Positions 48,078 to 60,100 of a stretch of DNA of 64,000 bases are shown piece by piece. The position numbers and the translations under genes were made by a program. Location of the stretch: the NCBI GenBank assembly GCA_938743325.2, contig OW568862.1, forward strand, positions 535,501-599,500. Reading direction: 5' to 3'. The notes beneath the pieces were generated by a model. The model did not search any database, had not been told where the DNA came from, and was given only the letters and a program-made list of their open reading frames with translations. The stretch's first letter is position 1. Every line of letters starts with the position of its first letter. This DNA comes from Pycnococcus provasolii (lineage: Eukaryota; Chlorophyta; Pseudoscourfieldiophyceae; Pseudoscourfieldiales; Pycnococcaceae).

Positions 48078-48101
48078 CCTTTTGTCCAGGGCCCCGTTCA
48101 A

Positions 48102-48118
48102 GGGGGGGGGGGGGGGGG
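48102..48118. repeat. poly-G homopolymer
   Basis: Seventeen consecutive G residues about 30 bases after the tandem array. A site likely to show sequencing or assembly error. Confidence 0.85.
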
Positions 48119-48240
48119 AACTTTTGGTTCCGCACGGCATGTGCCAGAAGTGACCAAAACCCTAGCCCGGTTCCGTGGTGTCAAAAGAGCCCGCTTATGT
48201 GGGCGGGCCATTAGGGTCTCTCCCTGTCTCCCAATAAAAG

Positions 48241-48258
48241 GTCGAAAACGTTTTCGAC
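48241..48258. repeat. 18-bp perfect palindrome
   Basis: GTCGAAAACGTTTTCGAC reads the same on both strands. It lies in a gene-free region near other inverted repeats. It could be a protein-binding site or an element end. Confidence 0.8.
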
Positions 48259-48312
48259 ATTTATGACAATGACGGACCCCTTTCCCCTATTCCTGCTCGC
48301 CTCCATCGCGCC

Positions 48313-48346
48313 CCGCCCACCAATTTTTTTTCTTTTTGGTGGGCGG
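48313..48346. repeat. 11-bp inverted repeat with T-rich loop
   Basis: CCGCCCACCAA at 48313-48323 and TTGGTGGGCGG at 48336-48346 with a 12-nt T-rich loop. Stem and T-rich loop might be a terminator-like structure or element end. No gene end lies directly upstream. Confidence 0.75.
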
Positions 48347-49106
48347 AGTGACGGAGAGGAGGCGCGCTTCGCGCGCCGTGCCGCCGTCACCAACACCCTT
48401 CTTGAGCCGTGAGCGAGCTAGCTGCTCTAGTTGAAAGACGCTGCCGGCCATGGCCACCGGAAGCTGCCAATGAGCCAATCCGCAATAGATAGGTCTCCTA
48501 ATACTCTCATCATCCTAAGCTAATAACTTAGAACTTAAAAGAGTATGAACAAGAATGATCATTACATCGGGTAGATCTCCAGTCTCCACGGTATCCGCTC
48601 ACGGACGGGCAATTTCATTTGACCTCTCTACTCCTCGACTCTCGAGAAAGCAGAGCGCGAAGTAAGTAAGTACTAAGTACTAAGTGAGGATGCATTTGGT
48701 GATTTATTTGGGTGGTGATGATGGATAATGGATTGATGGTCGTCGGGTTGATGACCAGTCAACGCGAGGAAGAGAATGGCGACGCGACAGCGTTTGCAAT
48801 ACATGCAAAAAGGATGGTTAGAAATACTCTTTGGATCTCGAGGAGGTGCAGCGAAGAACATTTGTATCTCCACCAGTGGCAACTCACCATGTATAAGGGA
48901 GGAAGCGTTGGCAACTCAGAGTATAATGATCGTCACTAAAGAGGCAAAGGGAAGGGCGAGCGGGCGCGCGAGCGCGAGCCCCCGAGCAGGCACGAAAAAG
49001 GCGCGAAAGTAGTTTGAAGAGAGTTATGGTTAGGGGTTAGGACATGGCAACGATAGCCGGCAGATCGGCTATACTGTACTTTGGATAATTAAATTGTATG
49101 ATGATA

Positions 49107-50864
49107 CTACACAAATATAGTGGCAAATCGTGACAAAATACGAGGAGACAGCGACAGCGCCAATGCCAGTACGGACGCGACTACAAAGCTGCTAAGCCAC
49201 TCGCGCCAGCCGCCGGTCTTCCAACTCATTCCGCTGGTGTGAGAACTGCCAAGACTTGCCAAAAATCCAACATCGCGCGACTCATCACGTCTATCATCGT
49301 TGACAGGCACCGATGCGTCGTCGCCCTCGCCACCAAGCCGCACGTGAAACTCACCTTCGAGAGGACAAGGATTCAGCACGCCGATGTAAAGCACTTCTGG
49401 AGACGAGCGAGGTCGCGTTCGTAGGCAAGATGCAACGTTCACGCGAATCACCACGTCCTCCGCGACATCGCCATTCACCACACGCCGACGCGCCGACTTT
49501 CTTGTCACCTCCTCCACGCACGTTAGGCGCCGAACCGAGTCGTAGTCCGTGCCAGGGTAGCGCGCCTCGCCCCATACGGAGCGATCGGTGTGGTTTGCGC
49601 TCGTCGGTGGAGAGTCGAAGCTCGCGAGAACCACCGGCGGCGCAGCATCGTCGCCGAAGCCGTCAACACCAACACCGGGGCACGGCATGAGGCCTGCAAA
49701 CTCAATGCGACCGCGGGTTCGAGTAGTGCCATGGAGGTAGAAGAATGCCGTGCGCAGCGCGCCAACGGGCCACGTCTGCCACCCCGGGCCGTCAGACATC
49801 GCGGCCGTATACTCAAGAGGTAGCAGAGGCTCGTCGTTTAACTCGAGAGCGAACGCGCGCGTGCCGCTGCCGCGGCCGTACTCACGAGCGTCGGCAAGGC
49901 TGGTTACGCCGACGTACGCGACACCCGACGCGACGCCGCCGGGCGTAGTGTGAACGAGAGATGCGAGCGCAACAGATGTGTACCACAGCGCGGCGGCAAC
50001 CGGAAGGCCCGTAGGAGCCGGTGTTGCCCTTGAGGCGGCATGACTATATTGCGATGGAGTTGCCGCCGCCTCGTCGAAGAAGTTGGCATCCGTCGACTCC
50101 GGCGGCGCGCTCTCTTGCGTAGCGGTCGCGAAAACGCCCAACGACGGGTCGCGCGCCACCGCCGTGAGCAGCGGTGTTGTCTGTATGCCAAAGCGGCTTG
50201 GCGCGGTTTGCACATCAGCGGTGTCACTTGCCTCGGCCCCGGCGCCAACCTGCACCCAAGCCTCGGCGAACGGCGAGGCGAAGTGGCGCCACCTGCGCCC
50301 GTCAGCGGCACGGAACGGGGGAGCCGCGACGTGCGATGATATGGGCACGGCGCCGCCGTGCAAAGTCGTAACATGCACCGGAAGGTCAGACGGTAGATGC
50401 GGCAGTACAGCAGGCTTCCCCGGCGGTCCAGCCTGTTCTGCTAAACGCGCCGCGTGTGCCGCGACTCGCGCCGCGCGAGCCGCCTCTGGCGTTCCCTCGA
50501 GTGCCGTCACCGCGCGTGCCGCGAGGTTGCGAGCTTTCCCGATGCGCGCCATCAGCTCGTCGTCCTGTCGTCCCTCTTCCATCGCCTGGCTTGCTGTGCG
50601 CAGTGCCTGCTCGGCGAGCGTTAAGAGCACATCGCCGGCGCGCGGTTCCACTAAGGGCGCAGCAGCAGCGCTGTCGTCGGCACGCTCGCGCAGGGCGTGC
50701 GTTGCCGCGAAGCTGCAGCAGAGTACCACTATCACGGCCGCCTTAGCAAGCCCGTTTGAGTTCGAGCACGTGCGCTCTGTGAGAAGATTCGAACGACACC
50801 GTCGGCGTGGGAGAGAGAAGACGGTTTGGCCGCCCGCATCATCCGAGGCGGCCATCGCTGTCAT
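49107..50864 (-). CDS. unrecognised membrane protein with Ala-rich helices
   Basis: 585 residues. A signal or anchor stretch occurs near residue 45 (LAKAAVIVVLCCSFAATHAL), followed by an Ala-rich, helix-prone region (AARAARVAAHAARLAEQA, about residues 75-145). A large beta-rich Cys-containing domain follows (SGVAYVGVTSLADAREYG, WQTWPVGALRTAFFYLHGTTRTRGRIEFAGL, VVIRVNVASCLR) and a C-terminal hydrophobic tail (WLSSFVVASVLALALSLSPRIL). The layout suggests a type I surface protein with a lumenal or extracellular domain. I find no known family. The start is an ATG at 50864, and ATG 50855 would also do. Confidence 0.55.
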   Translation of the reverse strand: MTAMAASDDAGGQTVFSLPRRRCRSNLLTERTCSNSNGLAKAAVIVVLCCSFAATHALRERADDSAAAAPLVEPRAGDVLLTLAEQALRTASQAMEEGRQDDELMARIGKARNLAARAVTALEGTPEAARAARVAAHAARLAEQAGPPGKPAVLPHLPSDLPVHVTTLHGGAVPISSHVAAPPFRAADGRRWRHFASPFAEAWVQVGAGAEASDTADVQTAPSRFGIQTTPLLTAVARDPSLGVFATATQESAPPESTDANFFDEAAATPSQYSHAASRATPAPTGLPVAAALWYTSVALASLVHTTPGGVASGVAYVGVTSLADAREYGRGSGTRAFALELNDEPLLPLEYTAAMSDGPGWQTWPVGALRTAFFYLHGTTRTRGRIEFAGLMPCPGVGVDGFGDDAAPPVVLASFDSPPTSANHTDRSVWGEARYPGTDYDSVRRLTCVEEVTRKSARRRVVNGDVAEDVVIRVNVASCLRTRPRSSPEVLYIGVLNPCPLEGEFHVRLGGEGDDASVPVNDDRRDESRDVGFLASLGSSHTSGMSWKTGGWREWLSSFVVASVLALALSLSPRILSRFATIFV

Positions 50865-51113
50865 GCGTACGCCAGCGAGATGGGACGGGATGTGTGTGTC
50901 CGGCCGGGGTTGATTCGGTTGGAAGGACGAGGAGGTCCGACCAGTGACCAGTGACCCCCCTGGTGGTACAATACAACACAGCCAACATTTGTAGTACTAT
51001 CATAGGGTGGTACGATAGTGAAAGGGTCGATCTAAAATTTGAGAGCAAAGTTGAAGTTACTTGTAACCTTTATGATAAACACCACAACTCACTCACTCAC
51101 TCAAACACACATA

Positions 51114-51151
<38 letters not shown>

Positions 51152-51172
51152 CTCCCTCTCCGTTGCAATAAA
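50865..51172. other. intergenic region with CT microsatellite
   Basis: 308 bp between the 3' end of the giant surface-protein gene and the start of the membrane-protein gene, both on the minus strand. It holds a (CT)n tract at 51113-51152 and otherwise nothing recognisable. Confidence 0.5.
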
Positions 51173-54100
51173 TCAAAGCGGCAGATAGAACACATCGTCC
51201 GTGAACGAGCCCGAGTGGTCGTGGCCGCCATGGACGTACATGCCTCCCGCCATCACGCCAACCGCCATCTCGTAACGTGGGAGGGGGGTGCTAATGGGAA
51301 GCTGCTTCCAAGTGCACTCAGCAGGGTTGTACTCAAACACCTGGCCATACGCACCGTCGACGTTAGATCCTCCGTACACGATGTACTTGCCGTTGTACTC
51401 GACACTTCCATGCGAGTAGCGGGGAAGCAGGCCCACATCCTTTGGCGTGTTGCCCGACGCCATGCAAGGCGAATTGGTCAAGTCGACGCACTGGCCATCC
51501 GCAACAGAGCAGCTGTAGAATCCGCCGCTGAAGCCCGTGGCGGTGTATCCGCCAAACACCATGAGCGAGTCGCCCACGAGGCTTCCGCTGTGTCCGAACA
51601 CACCGCCCGCAGCCGTCGAGGCGGTAACCTCCGTCCACACACTCTTTGTGAAGTCGAAGCTCCACATGTCCGAACGAATGATGCTGCCATCGCGGCCACC
51701 CATGACGATCATGGCGTCGCCGCTCACCACGGCGACGTGATCGAAGCGCGCGGGCGGCACCACCTCGGATGCAGGTGCAACGTACGACCACGACATCGAG
51801 GTGAGGTTCAGCTTCCACACGTCATTGAACACATACGAGCTTCGCTCGCCGCCGAAGACGTAGACGGAATCGCCATACACGACGCTTGTGTGGCTGTACC
51901 GCGGCGGCGGCGGCGATCCGCTCACCGCCACCGCCTCCCACATGCGTGACTCGACGTTCGCCACGACGGTATCCTCGTCGGCGCTTGGAACTTCCGCCGT
52001 CACCGCGTCGACGTAAGAGAAAACGAAAACTTCGTCCCAGATGGCCGTCGCACTGCCGAGCTCGGCGTTATAGTTCGCGCCAACGCCCATGCCGTTTGTG
52101 ATGCTAAGGTCGTAGAAGTTGACAGCCTCAGATGTCTTCACCGTGACGCCGTCAACCATCGCCTTCATGCCCGCTGACGGCGTGGACACCACCTCGAGGA
52201 GGTGCCAGCCAGCCGCACGCGCCTGCGTCGTCGACTGCCACGGCGAGCTGACAGCGTACTTCGACTCAGTCGAGAGCGTGTACGTGCCAAGCGCTGTGCT
52301 GCGCGCTTCAAGCGGGTTCAAGTCTGACAGCATCGGCTTCTTCTGCACGGCAGTCTGCGGGCACGTCACGTAGTCGGGCGAGATGTACGCTGCAGACTTG
52401 CAAGAGCCATCGTCGTAGAAGAATGCGCTCATCTTGAAGCTGCTCGGGGACGTCGCCAGGGCGCCGGGCGCCTTTCCACTCTGATTGTACTCAAGTCCAC
52501 TCTGATTGTACTGCAACTTGCCCGAGCCGGTGAGCTCGAGAACGCGGCCGAAACGCCCGAACGCGTGCTCGAGGCCGTAAGCGACAGAGAAGCTGGGGTC
52601 CGCAGGGCCGCATCCAACGTCCTGCACCCACTTGTCCGAAGCCACGCCACTCTCGAATCCATCGTAGATGTCAAACGTCTTCGAGGGATCGTTGTACGAG
52701 CTCGACGTGGCGTACAGGTCTCCGTAATACATCTCGATCGTCATACTGCCCACTCCTAAAAAGAGATACGCAGGAATGCTGACGTAGATCGTCGTCTTCT
52801 CTGTACCGCACTTGTGCTCAGGATCCTGGCTGACGTAGTAGAACAGAGGGTTGCCGTTCATCGGCATCTTGAACATGATGTCAAGGCAGTTCGTATTCAT
52901 GCGGCCTCCCTGAATCAGCGTGGCCGTGTCCACCGTGATCTCCACAGTCGTTTGGCTCATTATGACGGAAGTGGTCGTAAGCTTGATGTCCTTCTTGTAG
53001 TACATCGTCTTCTTCGCCGAGAAGCCGTCAGCCATCGACAGCTTTTCCAAGCTGTTCAAGTACGTCTTGTCGGAAGCGGCACCGCCCCACACGTACATGT
53101 CCGTGCCATGCACGAATGCGGTGTGCTCGAATCGGCGCGTGGTAGGTGAGATGAGGGCATTGTCGTTCTTCGTGTACAGCTTGAGCCAGCTGTGATCCGT
53201 GGCTTGCACCTGGATGCCAGCTGTCACGTCGCTGCCCTGGGCGTCGACGACCTGCAAGTTCGACACTCCCTCGATCGCGAATGTAAGCGTGTAGGTGTCC
53301 TTGGCCGGGAGCACAAGAGCCGCGATCCAGTTTTCGGCTTCAGCATCAGCCGCCGCAGACGTTGAGGAAACAGCGGAGGTAGACGACTCTATGTACGTCG
53401 CGGTGATCTTCAGCTTTGGATCGCGCAAAACATTGGACTCCTTGTCGAGCACGGAGAAGGCGATGCTGTACGGCACACCCGGGATGGCGTTAGCGCCCGG
53501 AACCGACACTATCGATATCGTCGCCGCCTCCCCGGCGACAACCGTCACCGGCTGCGCACCGTCGACGAGAGCGGCGAAGAACTCATCGCTCTCTGCGTCG
53601 TGCACCTTCAGGTGATGAATCTGCGCTGACTTGGCAGCCATCGTCGCATAGTACAGGTTGCCGACCGTGGTGTAGTCTGGCTCCTTCACCAGCCTCGTGT
53701 CCGCCTTGATGCCGTCTTGAATCGCATGCTTGGGGTACTCGGGGCAGACGTCTCCCTCGTAAGACGTGTCCACTGGATGGGACATCGTGTACAGCGGGCT
53801 TTCGTCAGCCGCGACGTAAAAGTAGGCACAGTGATCATGCACGGAGATAATCGACCACTCGTCGGACGAACCAACCTTGTACTCGAATCCTGACATGTAC
53901 TTTTCAATCGTCTCCGCCGCCCACTTGGAGTACTTGGAGCTCGGATTCTGGAATTCTGAGTACGGCTGATCGGTACTAAGCGTTCCATTCATCGTACCAA
54001 CCATGCACCCTCCACTCATGGAGAGCGACGAGTGCGGCGCGCATTCGGCTCCGCCAAAACCGACAAGATTCGTGCTGCCAGCTTCGTCGTTGAAGCTGAT

Positions 54101-57100
54101 GTACGCAGCCACGGAACCGGCGGGCTTGTTGAAGCCGGGGCAGGACATCGACTCCTTTACTTCCACAGCCGACAGCGCGGACGTGTACAGGATCACATTG
54201 TCCACCTTGCCTCGGAATCCATGTCCCACGGTAAGAGGGTGATCGTAGTCGTTCGCGTGGACCGCCTTCGTGCCGTTAAACGAAGCGCTTGCCGCAAACA
54301 CTCCTCCCAGGTAGATGGTGAAAGAATCGCCGCTGTAGACAGCCGCGACGTGCGTCCACACGTCCTTCACAAATTTGTCCGTGCACACGGCGCGCAGCTC
54401 GCCACGGCCCACGTACACCTCTGCGCAAAGCTGAGTCGCGTCAACGTACATCTGATACGTCTTAGTGTAGCTGTCTAGGGTGGATTCCTCCGAGGTTCCC
54501 TTGTATACGATGCGGCCCATCTTGTTCTCGGCGGGACCACCGACGACCCAGGCGGACATCGTGACGGTTGTTGACGCGAGATCGAGACCCGTGTAGCCGT
54601 TCTCAGCAACCATGAGCGTCGTGTCGCCGTCGAAGTCACCCGAGTGGCCGGCGCACGCAGTCATCGTCATATTGCCGCCGCCGATAGTCTCGGAAACGCC
54701 ATCCGCCGTCTCGAGCGTGACGGTGATCCAGTACTTGCCAACTTGTTCGGGAACCCAGTAAACAGAGTACTGGCCGTTGCCCAGGGGCGTCACAGTCGCA
54801 TTCTGAACGTGAGGACCAAGGATCGTCGCCTTGAACGTGTCGCTCTTGTCCGTCTTAGGGCAACCGAAAGCGTCATTCGCCTGGATCGTGAATACGTTAG
54901 GCACGCCGAAGCATGTATCCACAAAGCCAACGACTGCGCTCGACTTGGCGTCGGTCACGCCGGGCTTGATCGTGGTGGTGAACTTGTCAAACTCAACGCC
55001 GCCGAGGCTGATGGAGGTCTCGTACGTCTTGCAGATGCCGTCGTACTTCACGTGATAGTTGCCATCATGCGTGTCATCGACCTCGACGCCCTCAAGCGGC
55101 AAAGCGTTCATCGCATCAACCATCGTCACCGTGAATTTATCGCCTCCTTCGCGACGCTGTAAGCCACAATTGTCGCGTGCTGTGATGGTGAACTCTCCAA
55201 AGCTCTTAGTTCCCTTCACAAATTCATTGGCACCCGTTCCGTATCTGGTTGTCGCCGGCCCAAACGCGCTGCCGTAAGCCGCGTAGGGAACCGCGAGGCC
55301 GCTCGCACCGGAGACCCCCGCATTGAATGCGGTGTACGTGTCTCCTGCGCCAAGGAAAAACGCGTGAGCGAAGAAATCTTTCGAATTCTTAGGCGAGCAC
55401 TGGTTATCCGCTTGCACGAACCACGCTGGCTTAGCACCCTCAGAAACGCTAATGTCGGCAACGAGACCGTGGAACCGGCGCTCGTCTTGCGGAGCACTCG
55501 CGACGGGGTGGGTGAGGTTCGACGTGCTCTCGAAGCCGATGTGGAACGACCCAAGGTTTCGCGTCACGAGATGCGTTTCCTCCCACGAGTAGTAGTCAAG
55601 CAGCACGCCATTAAGGTAATAGAAAGCCTTAGTCCCGTCGTACGTAACGGCGATGTGGTTCCAACGCTGAGGGATCACCGTCGTCTTCGGGCTAGCGTAC
55701 TCGCGGTAGGAGCGGCACGTGCCGCCACAGTTCACCTCAACGGCGAATGACACGCGGTCGCCCACAAGGCCGAGCGCGATCTCTCCACCGGCAGATGCGA
55801 AAATCGTCTGATAGTCGTTCGTATAGAACGGGAGCACCCACGTGGAAAGCGTAAGCGTCTGCGGGAGCTTGCCAATAGACAGGGAGACAGGCTTCGCCGC
55901 GTCGTTCATGTTGAGAGCGAAAGCATCGCCTTGCACGAACTTCGCCCTCATCTCACAAGACGACAGAACTCTATCCCAGAACCACGCTCCCGAAATGAAG
56001 CCCTCGAAGTCAGCCTTGCCCTCCGTGCGAAGCTTGCGGGCGGTGGTGCCGTAGAAGTCAGCATCCGCAGAATCCTGAGCCAATGCTTCACCGTTCACGT
56101 AGACCGTCTCGTTGGCACCGGTGGCATGCGAGCAAAGGAGTTTCCATCCACCCACGAGTATCTTGTGTGTCTCCTTATTCGAGTATTTGATGAAGATGCG
56201 CGCGCACATTGTCATCGCACCAGACTTCTCCACGGGCATCTGGAAGTCGACCGATCCGTCGTCCGATCCGTCCACCTGGTAAGCGCTGTTCTCGTACAAG
56301 TCCATGTCGGGATGTGCGTTAATCTCAGGATACTCGAAATAGGCGCCACCGATCACGTCAACCACGGTGTCACCGCTGTTCACCAACATCGGATAGTAGT
56401 GGATCAGTCCCTTGGCGAGGTCATTCGACTCGGCCGAGAATACCACTGCAGTTTCCGACGGGCCTCTTTCCACGTGGAAATCGCTGTTCGTCGCGTATAC
56501 CAATGCTTCCAAACCGGCAGGAGTGTCGCACGACACGGCAGGTGCCGTAAATTCGACAGACGTCGAAGGCTTGGCACCACAGCACTTCTCAACAGGCATC
56601 GAAGATGGCGAGACGAGGTAAGGTTGTGAAGTCGGCGGGAAGAGCTGCATCTTCAGGAACGGGCTCGGCGCGAAGTTCGATCCGAACACCGTCACGGTCT
56701 GACCTCCGTGCAAGTTGGTAATACCCGGGTTAGTGCCAATCACCTGCGACGGGTACCAAGGTCCCGAGGCGGGCACCAGCGCACCATCCTTGACGTCAAT
56801 CGAGAAGGTACCCACCTTCGAAGCGATCTTCATTGTCGCAGCGTCAATGGTGTTCATGTCGAAGTACGCCAGTGCCTCCGACACGTCCGTGGGCTTGAAA
56901 GCCACGTCCATAGGCGATGTCGTGATCTTCGTGGGGTAGAACTTCAGCTGGTCAATCTTGCCGTAGAAGAAGGACGATGGCGCGTTGCCGAGGTTCAAGT
57001 CCGCGCAGAGATGCAGCAGCGCGCCAGGCGTAGGCTTGGATACCGTCGTGAAGTGCTCCTGCATCACGCCGTCAACGTACAGGTCACCCTCACCGTCGGC

Positions 57101-60100
57101 TCCCACGGTGACCATGACAAAGTGCCACTGGCCTGCGGTGGCACCTGCGGAGGAGGTAGACTTGACGTCGAGGATGGCGTCGTCGTAGTAGAAGAAGCGC
57201 TCACCGTCGTACATGAGCAGCGCCTCGTTCTTGATATCGCCCGAAGTCTTCTCGAATGCGAGGACGGTGGTCTCCGACACCATGTTGCCAGCGAGCTCGC
57301 GACGGCGTCCGAGCTTGTCGAAATGAGGGTCGTTCATCGCCTGCAGCATCGTGCGGCGCCCTCCTACCATGATCGCTCTCGTCGTCGTCGATGTCGTCGT
57401 CTGCGGTTCCGGAATCTTCGTCGTTGTGCTCGTTGTCGGATTCGGCGGCGGAGGCGGCGGCGGCGACACAGGTCGCGAGACAGGATTCTCGTAAGGAAGG
57501 ACCCACAGGCTGAACGAGTATCCCGCCGAGCCGGCAAGCTCGCCGGCGAGTCCAGTTGCCGCAGCGGAGTAGTCATCCACGCCATCGCACTCGAGCGCCA
57601 CCTCTGTCAGGTCGAAAAGCTGCGTGTTCAACGTCGTCGGGTTGGTCACGCTAAATTCGTACGCACCGGGCGCGCTGGCGTCCGTGGGTCCGGTACAGTA
57701 GGCGACCGTATCGCTGGCCAGCTCGACATTACCCGAAATCGAATTTTGCAACATCAACGGGGACACGCGCAACGGATATTGTTCCACATATGGCGCGTAG
57801 TTCAGGCCGTACGTTTCGTTGCCGCGAATCAAGTCATGATTTTCCCACGAGAACTCATTCATCCACGGCACAATACCGTTCGGTCCAGGGAACGGGTAGG
57901 ATCCCCACTCGCACTTGGTGTACTTGCTCTTCGCGAAATTGAATCCCGTCACCTTCGTCTTTTCCATTCCATTCAGCGGCGTGCTGCCCATTGGCGGCTT
58001 GTCAGTCAGCTCCTCGTGCACATCGGCAGATGCGACGGAGTAGATTGACGTCGGGTGCCACGGAGACGCCAGGGGCGTGAACGTCGGCACCGACGAGCCA
58101 TCCTTGAGCATCATGTCGCTCTGCGGCGCGGATGCATTCATGGAGTCCATCGTGAACGAAGCGACCGACGTTAACCAAGCGGAGAAGGGCGAAATTCCAA
58201 TATACATCGCTTGGTCGGCATCTGCGGCCTCCTTAACCACCTTAACGGCGTCGATGTGGCCGACGAAGCCCTCTCCCACAGATACGAGATCATATCCATT
58301 TGGCAAACTGGGGATGCCATCGAATTGCACCAAATCCTGCGAAACGCCGTCGAGGTACATCACCAGCTTGCCATCCACGGTCACCACGATGTGGTGCCAC
58401 ATGTCGGGCTCAACGGGGATGGGGTCCGGTACCGGCGTGCCGTTTTCAACGCGTGTAGGCGTAGGCTTGCCACCGAGGTTCACGTACACGCCATTGTCCT
58501 TGAAGTGGATTCCGAGCTCACCACTCAGCTCCATGAGCACTCCAGGATCCGTGGATGTCGTGGGCAACGGCCAGAACCACATCGAGAAAGTGAAACCCGC
58601 CGGCTTGGGATCAGCCACGAGAGACGTTTTGCCGTCCAGCGTCAGGGCGTAGTCCATGAACTTGACATGATGAGGCGGCGATCCCGTGAGACCGCCATCG
58701 TTCGACACACCGGCGTAGAACATGTCGGACGGGTAGTTTACGGGAATGGAGGAATCGCACACCACAGTCTCGTACGAGCCGTAGATGTAGTCATCGTTGA
58801 AGTTTTGCGTGAGGTGAGGCGTCTGCGGCGTGTTCTCGCGCTTCGGAAGCTTCTCGTACGGAGGCACGAGACCCTCACGAACCTTCCAGTTGAGCGTCGG
58901 ATCCCAGTCGTTACGCTCACCCATCGGGCAGAAGGCGCACCTCGTCGTGGTACCGAGCGTGTAGGGGTAGGACGGATTTGTGGCTACGCCAGGGCAACTG
59001 ATGTTCGCCGCGGGCCACGGGCATGCGGGAGAGTAGGCCTTGTTCTTCGGGTTGCGCATCGAAGTTGGGTCGAACCACGGAAGCATCTCATTCGGCTCGT
59101 GCATGGGCGTCGCATCCTTGTAAATCACGTTGGCAGATGAACCGTGATAAGCGAAGGCTTCGCCTGGGGGCGGGATCATCATGCCGAGGCGAGCCCACTC
59201 CTTGTACCCGTCGACACTGAGTTTGTCGCCGTACAAGTACGAGAAATAGTCTCCCCAAGTTTCGTCGTACGAAGAATGATCATAATCCGGACCGCCGTTG
59301 CACGCGTAGGTGCTAAACACGCCTTCGGGATCCTCATTAGACGCACTGGCAGACTCAATGGCGCGTTTGCAATCTGCCTGAGGCTCGATCACCGCACACT
59401 TGAGAAACGGCGAGGGCGCGAAGCCGATGCCCTTCATTGTGATCTTCGTTCCACCATTCACAGGAAGAACATCACCCGCCATTGCACCTCCTGAAACGCT
59501 CGTCACGAGCGGCGCCTCCCACGGCACTCCCGTGTAAATGTACGAGCTGTTCTCGCGGAACTTGATTGGCGCGATTGAGTCAAGTTCGTCGACCACTTGG
59601 ATCGTACCAGTTGCGTCGATGTATCCGGCCGTGTACGCGGCGTCATCCGTGACTCCAATGCGGCGAAGCTGCTGAGCAGCCTTGGCTGCCCGCTCGCTGG
59701 GCGTAGAGGTGGCTCGCGCCGAGAAGTCTGGCACCGGCGCCGGCGCAGGTGGAGGAGGCACCGGGCCTTCCATGCAAGGGTTGTTGAATCGAGCCCAGAG
59801 CACTCGGCCGGCCGGCAGGTCGAGCTCCACAGTCGAATTGGTATCGAGAAGCTTGTTCGCACTCATCTTAAACATCGCTGCGCGAATCTCGTCAATCGAA
59901 AGCGGGCGATTCCATACAGCAATCTCGTCGAGAATGCCGTCGAAATTCTGCGTAGAGTCGTCCTCACACTTTACAGCCATCTTGAACGAGCAGCTTTTCC
60001 CCCCGTAGCATTCCGTTTCCGTGTACGTTGACGCCCCGCCATTGGGCAGATTGTCGTATGCCAGAATCGAGTTGTTGACGGATGTGTAGCCGGTCAAATA

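Larger units (their letters stand above)
47157..49106. other. gene-poor stretch rich in repeats
   Basis: About 1.95 kb before the membrane-protein gene's 3' end at 49107. It contains the 34-bp tandem array (47841-48077), a poly-G tract (48102-48118), an 18-bp palindrome (48241-48258), a T-rich hairpin (48313-48346) and a TTAGGGGTTAGG patch (49027-49041). Open frames overlapping the tandem array are repeat artefacts. Confidence 0.55.

Noticed and set aside
47547-48266. Plus- and minus-strand open frames over the 34-bp repeat
   Set aside because: Open because the 34-bp unit lacks stops in several frames; the products are pure repeats.
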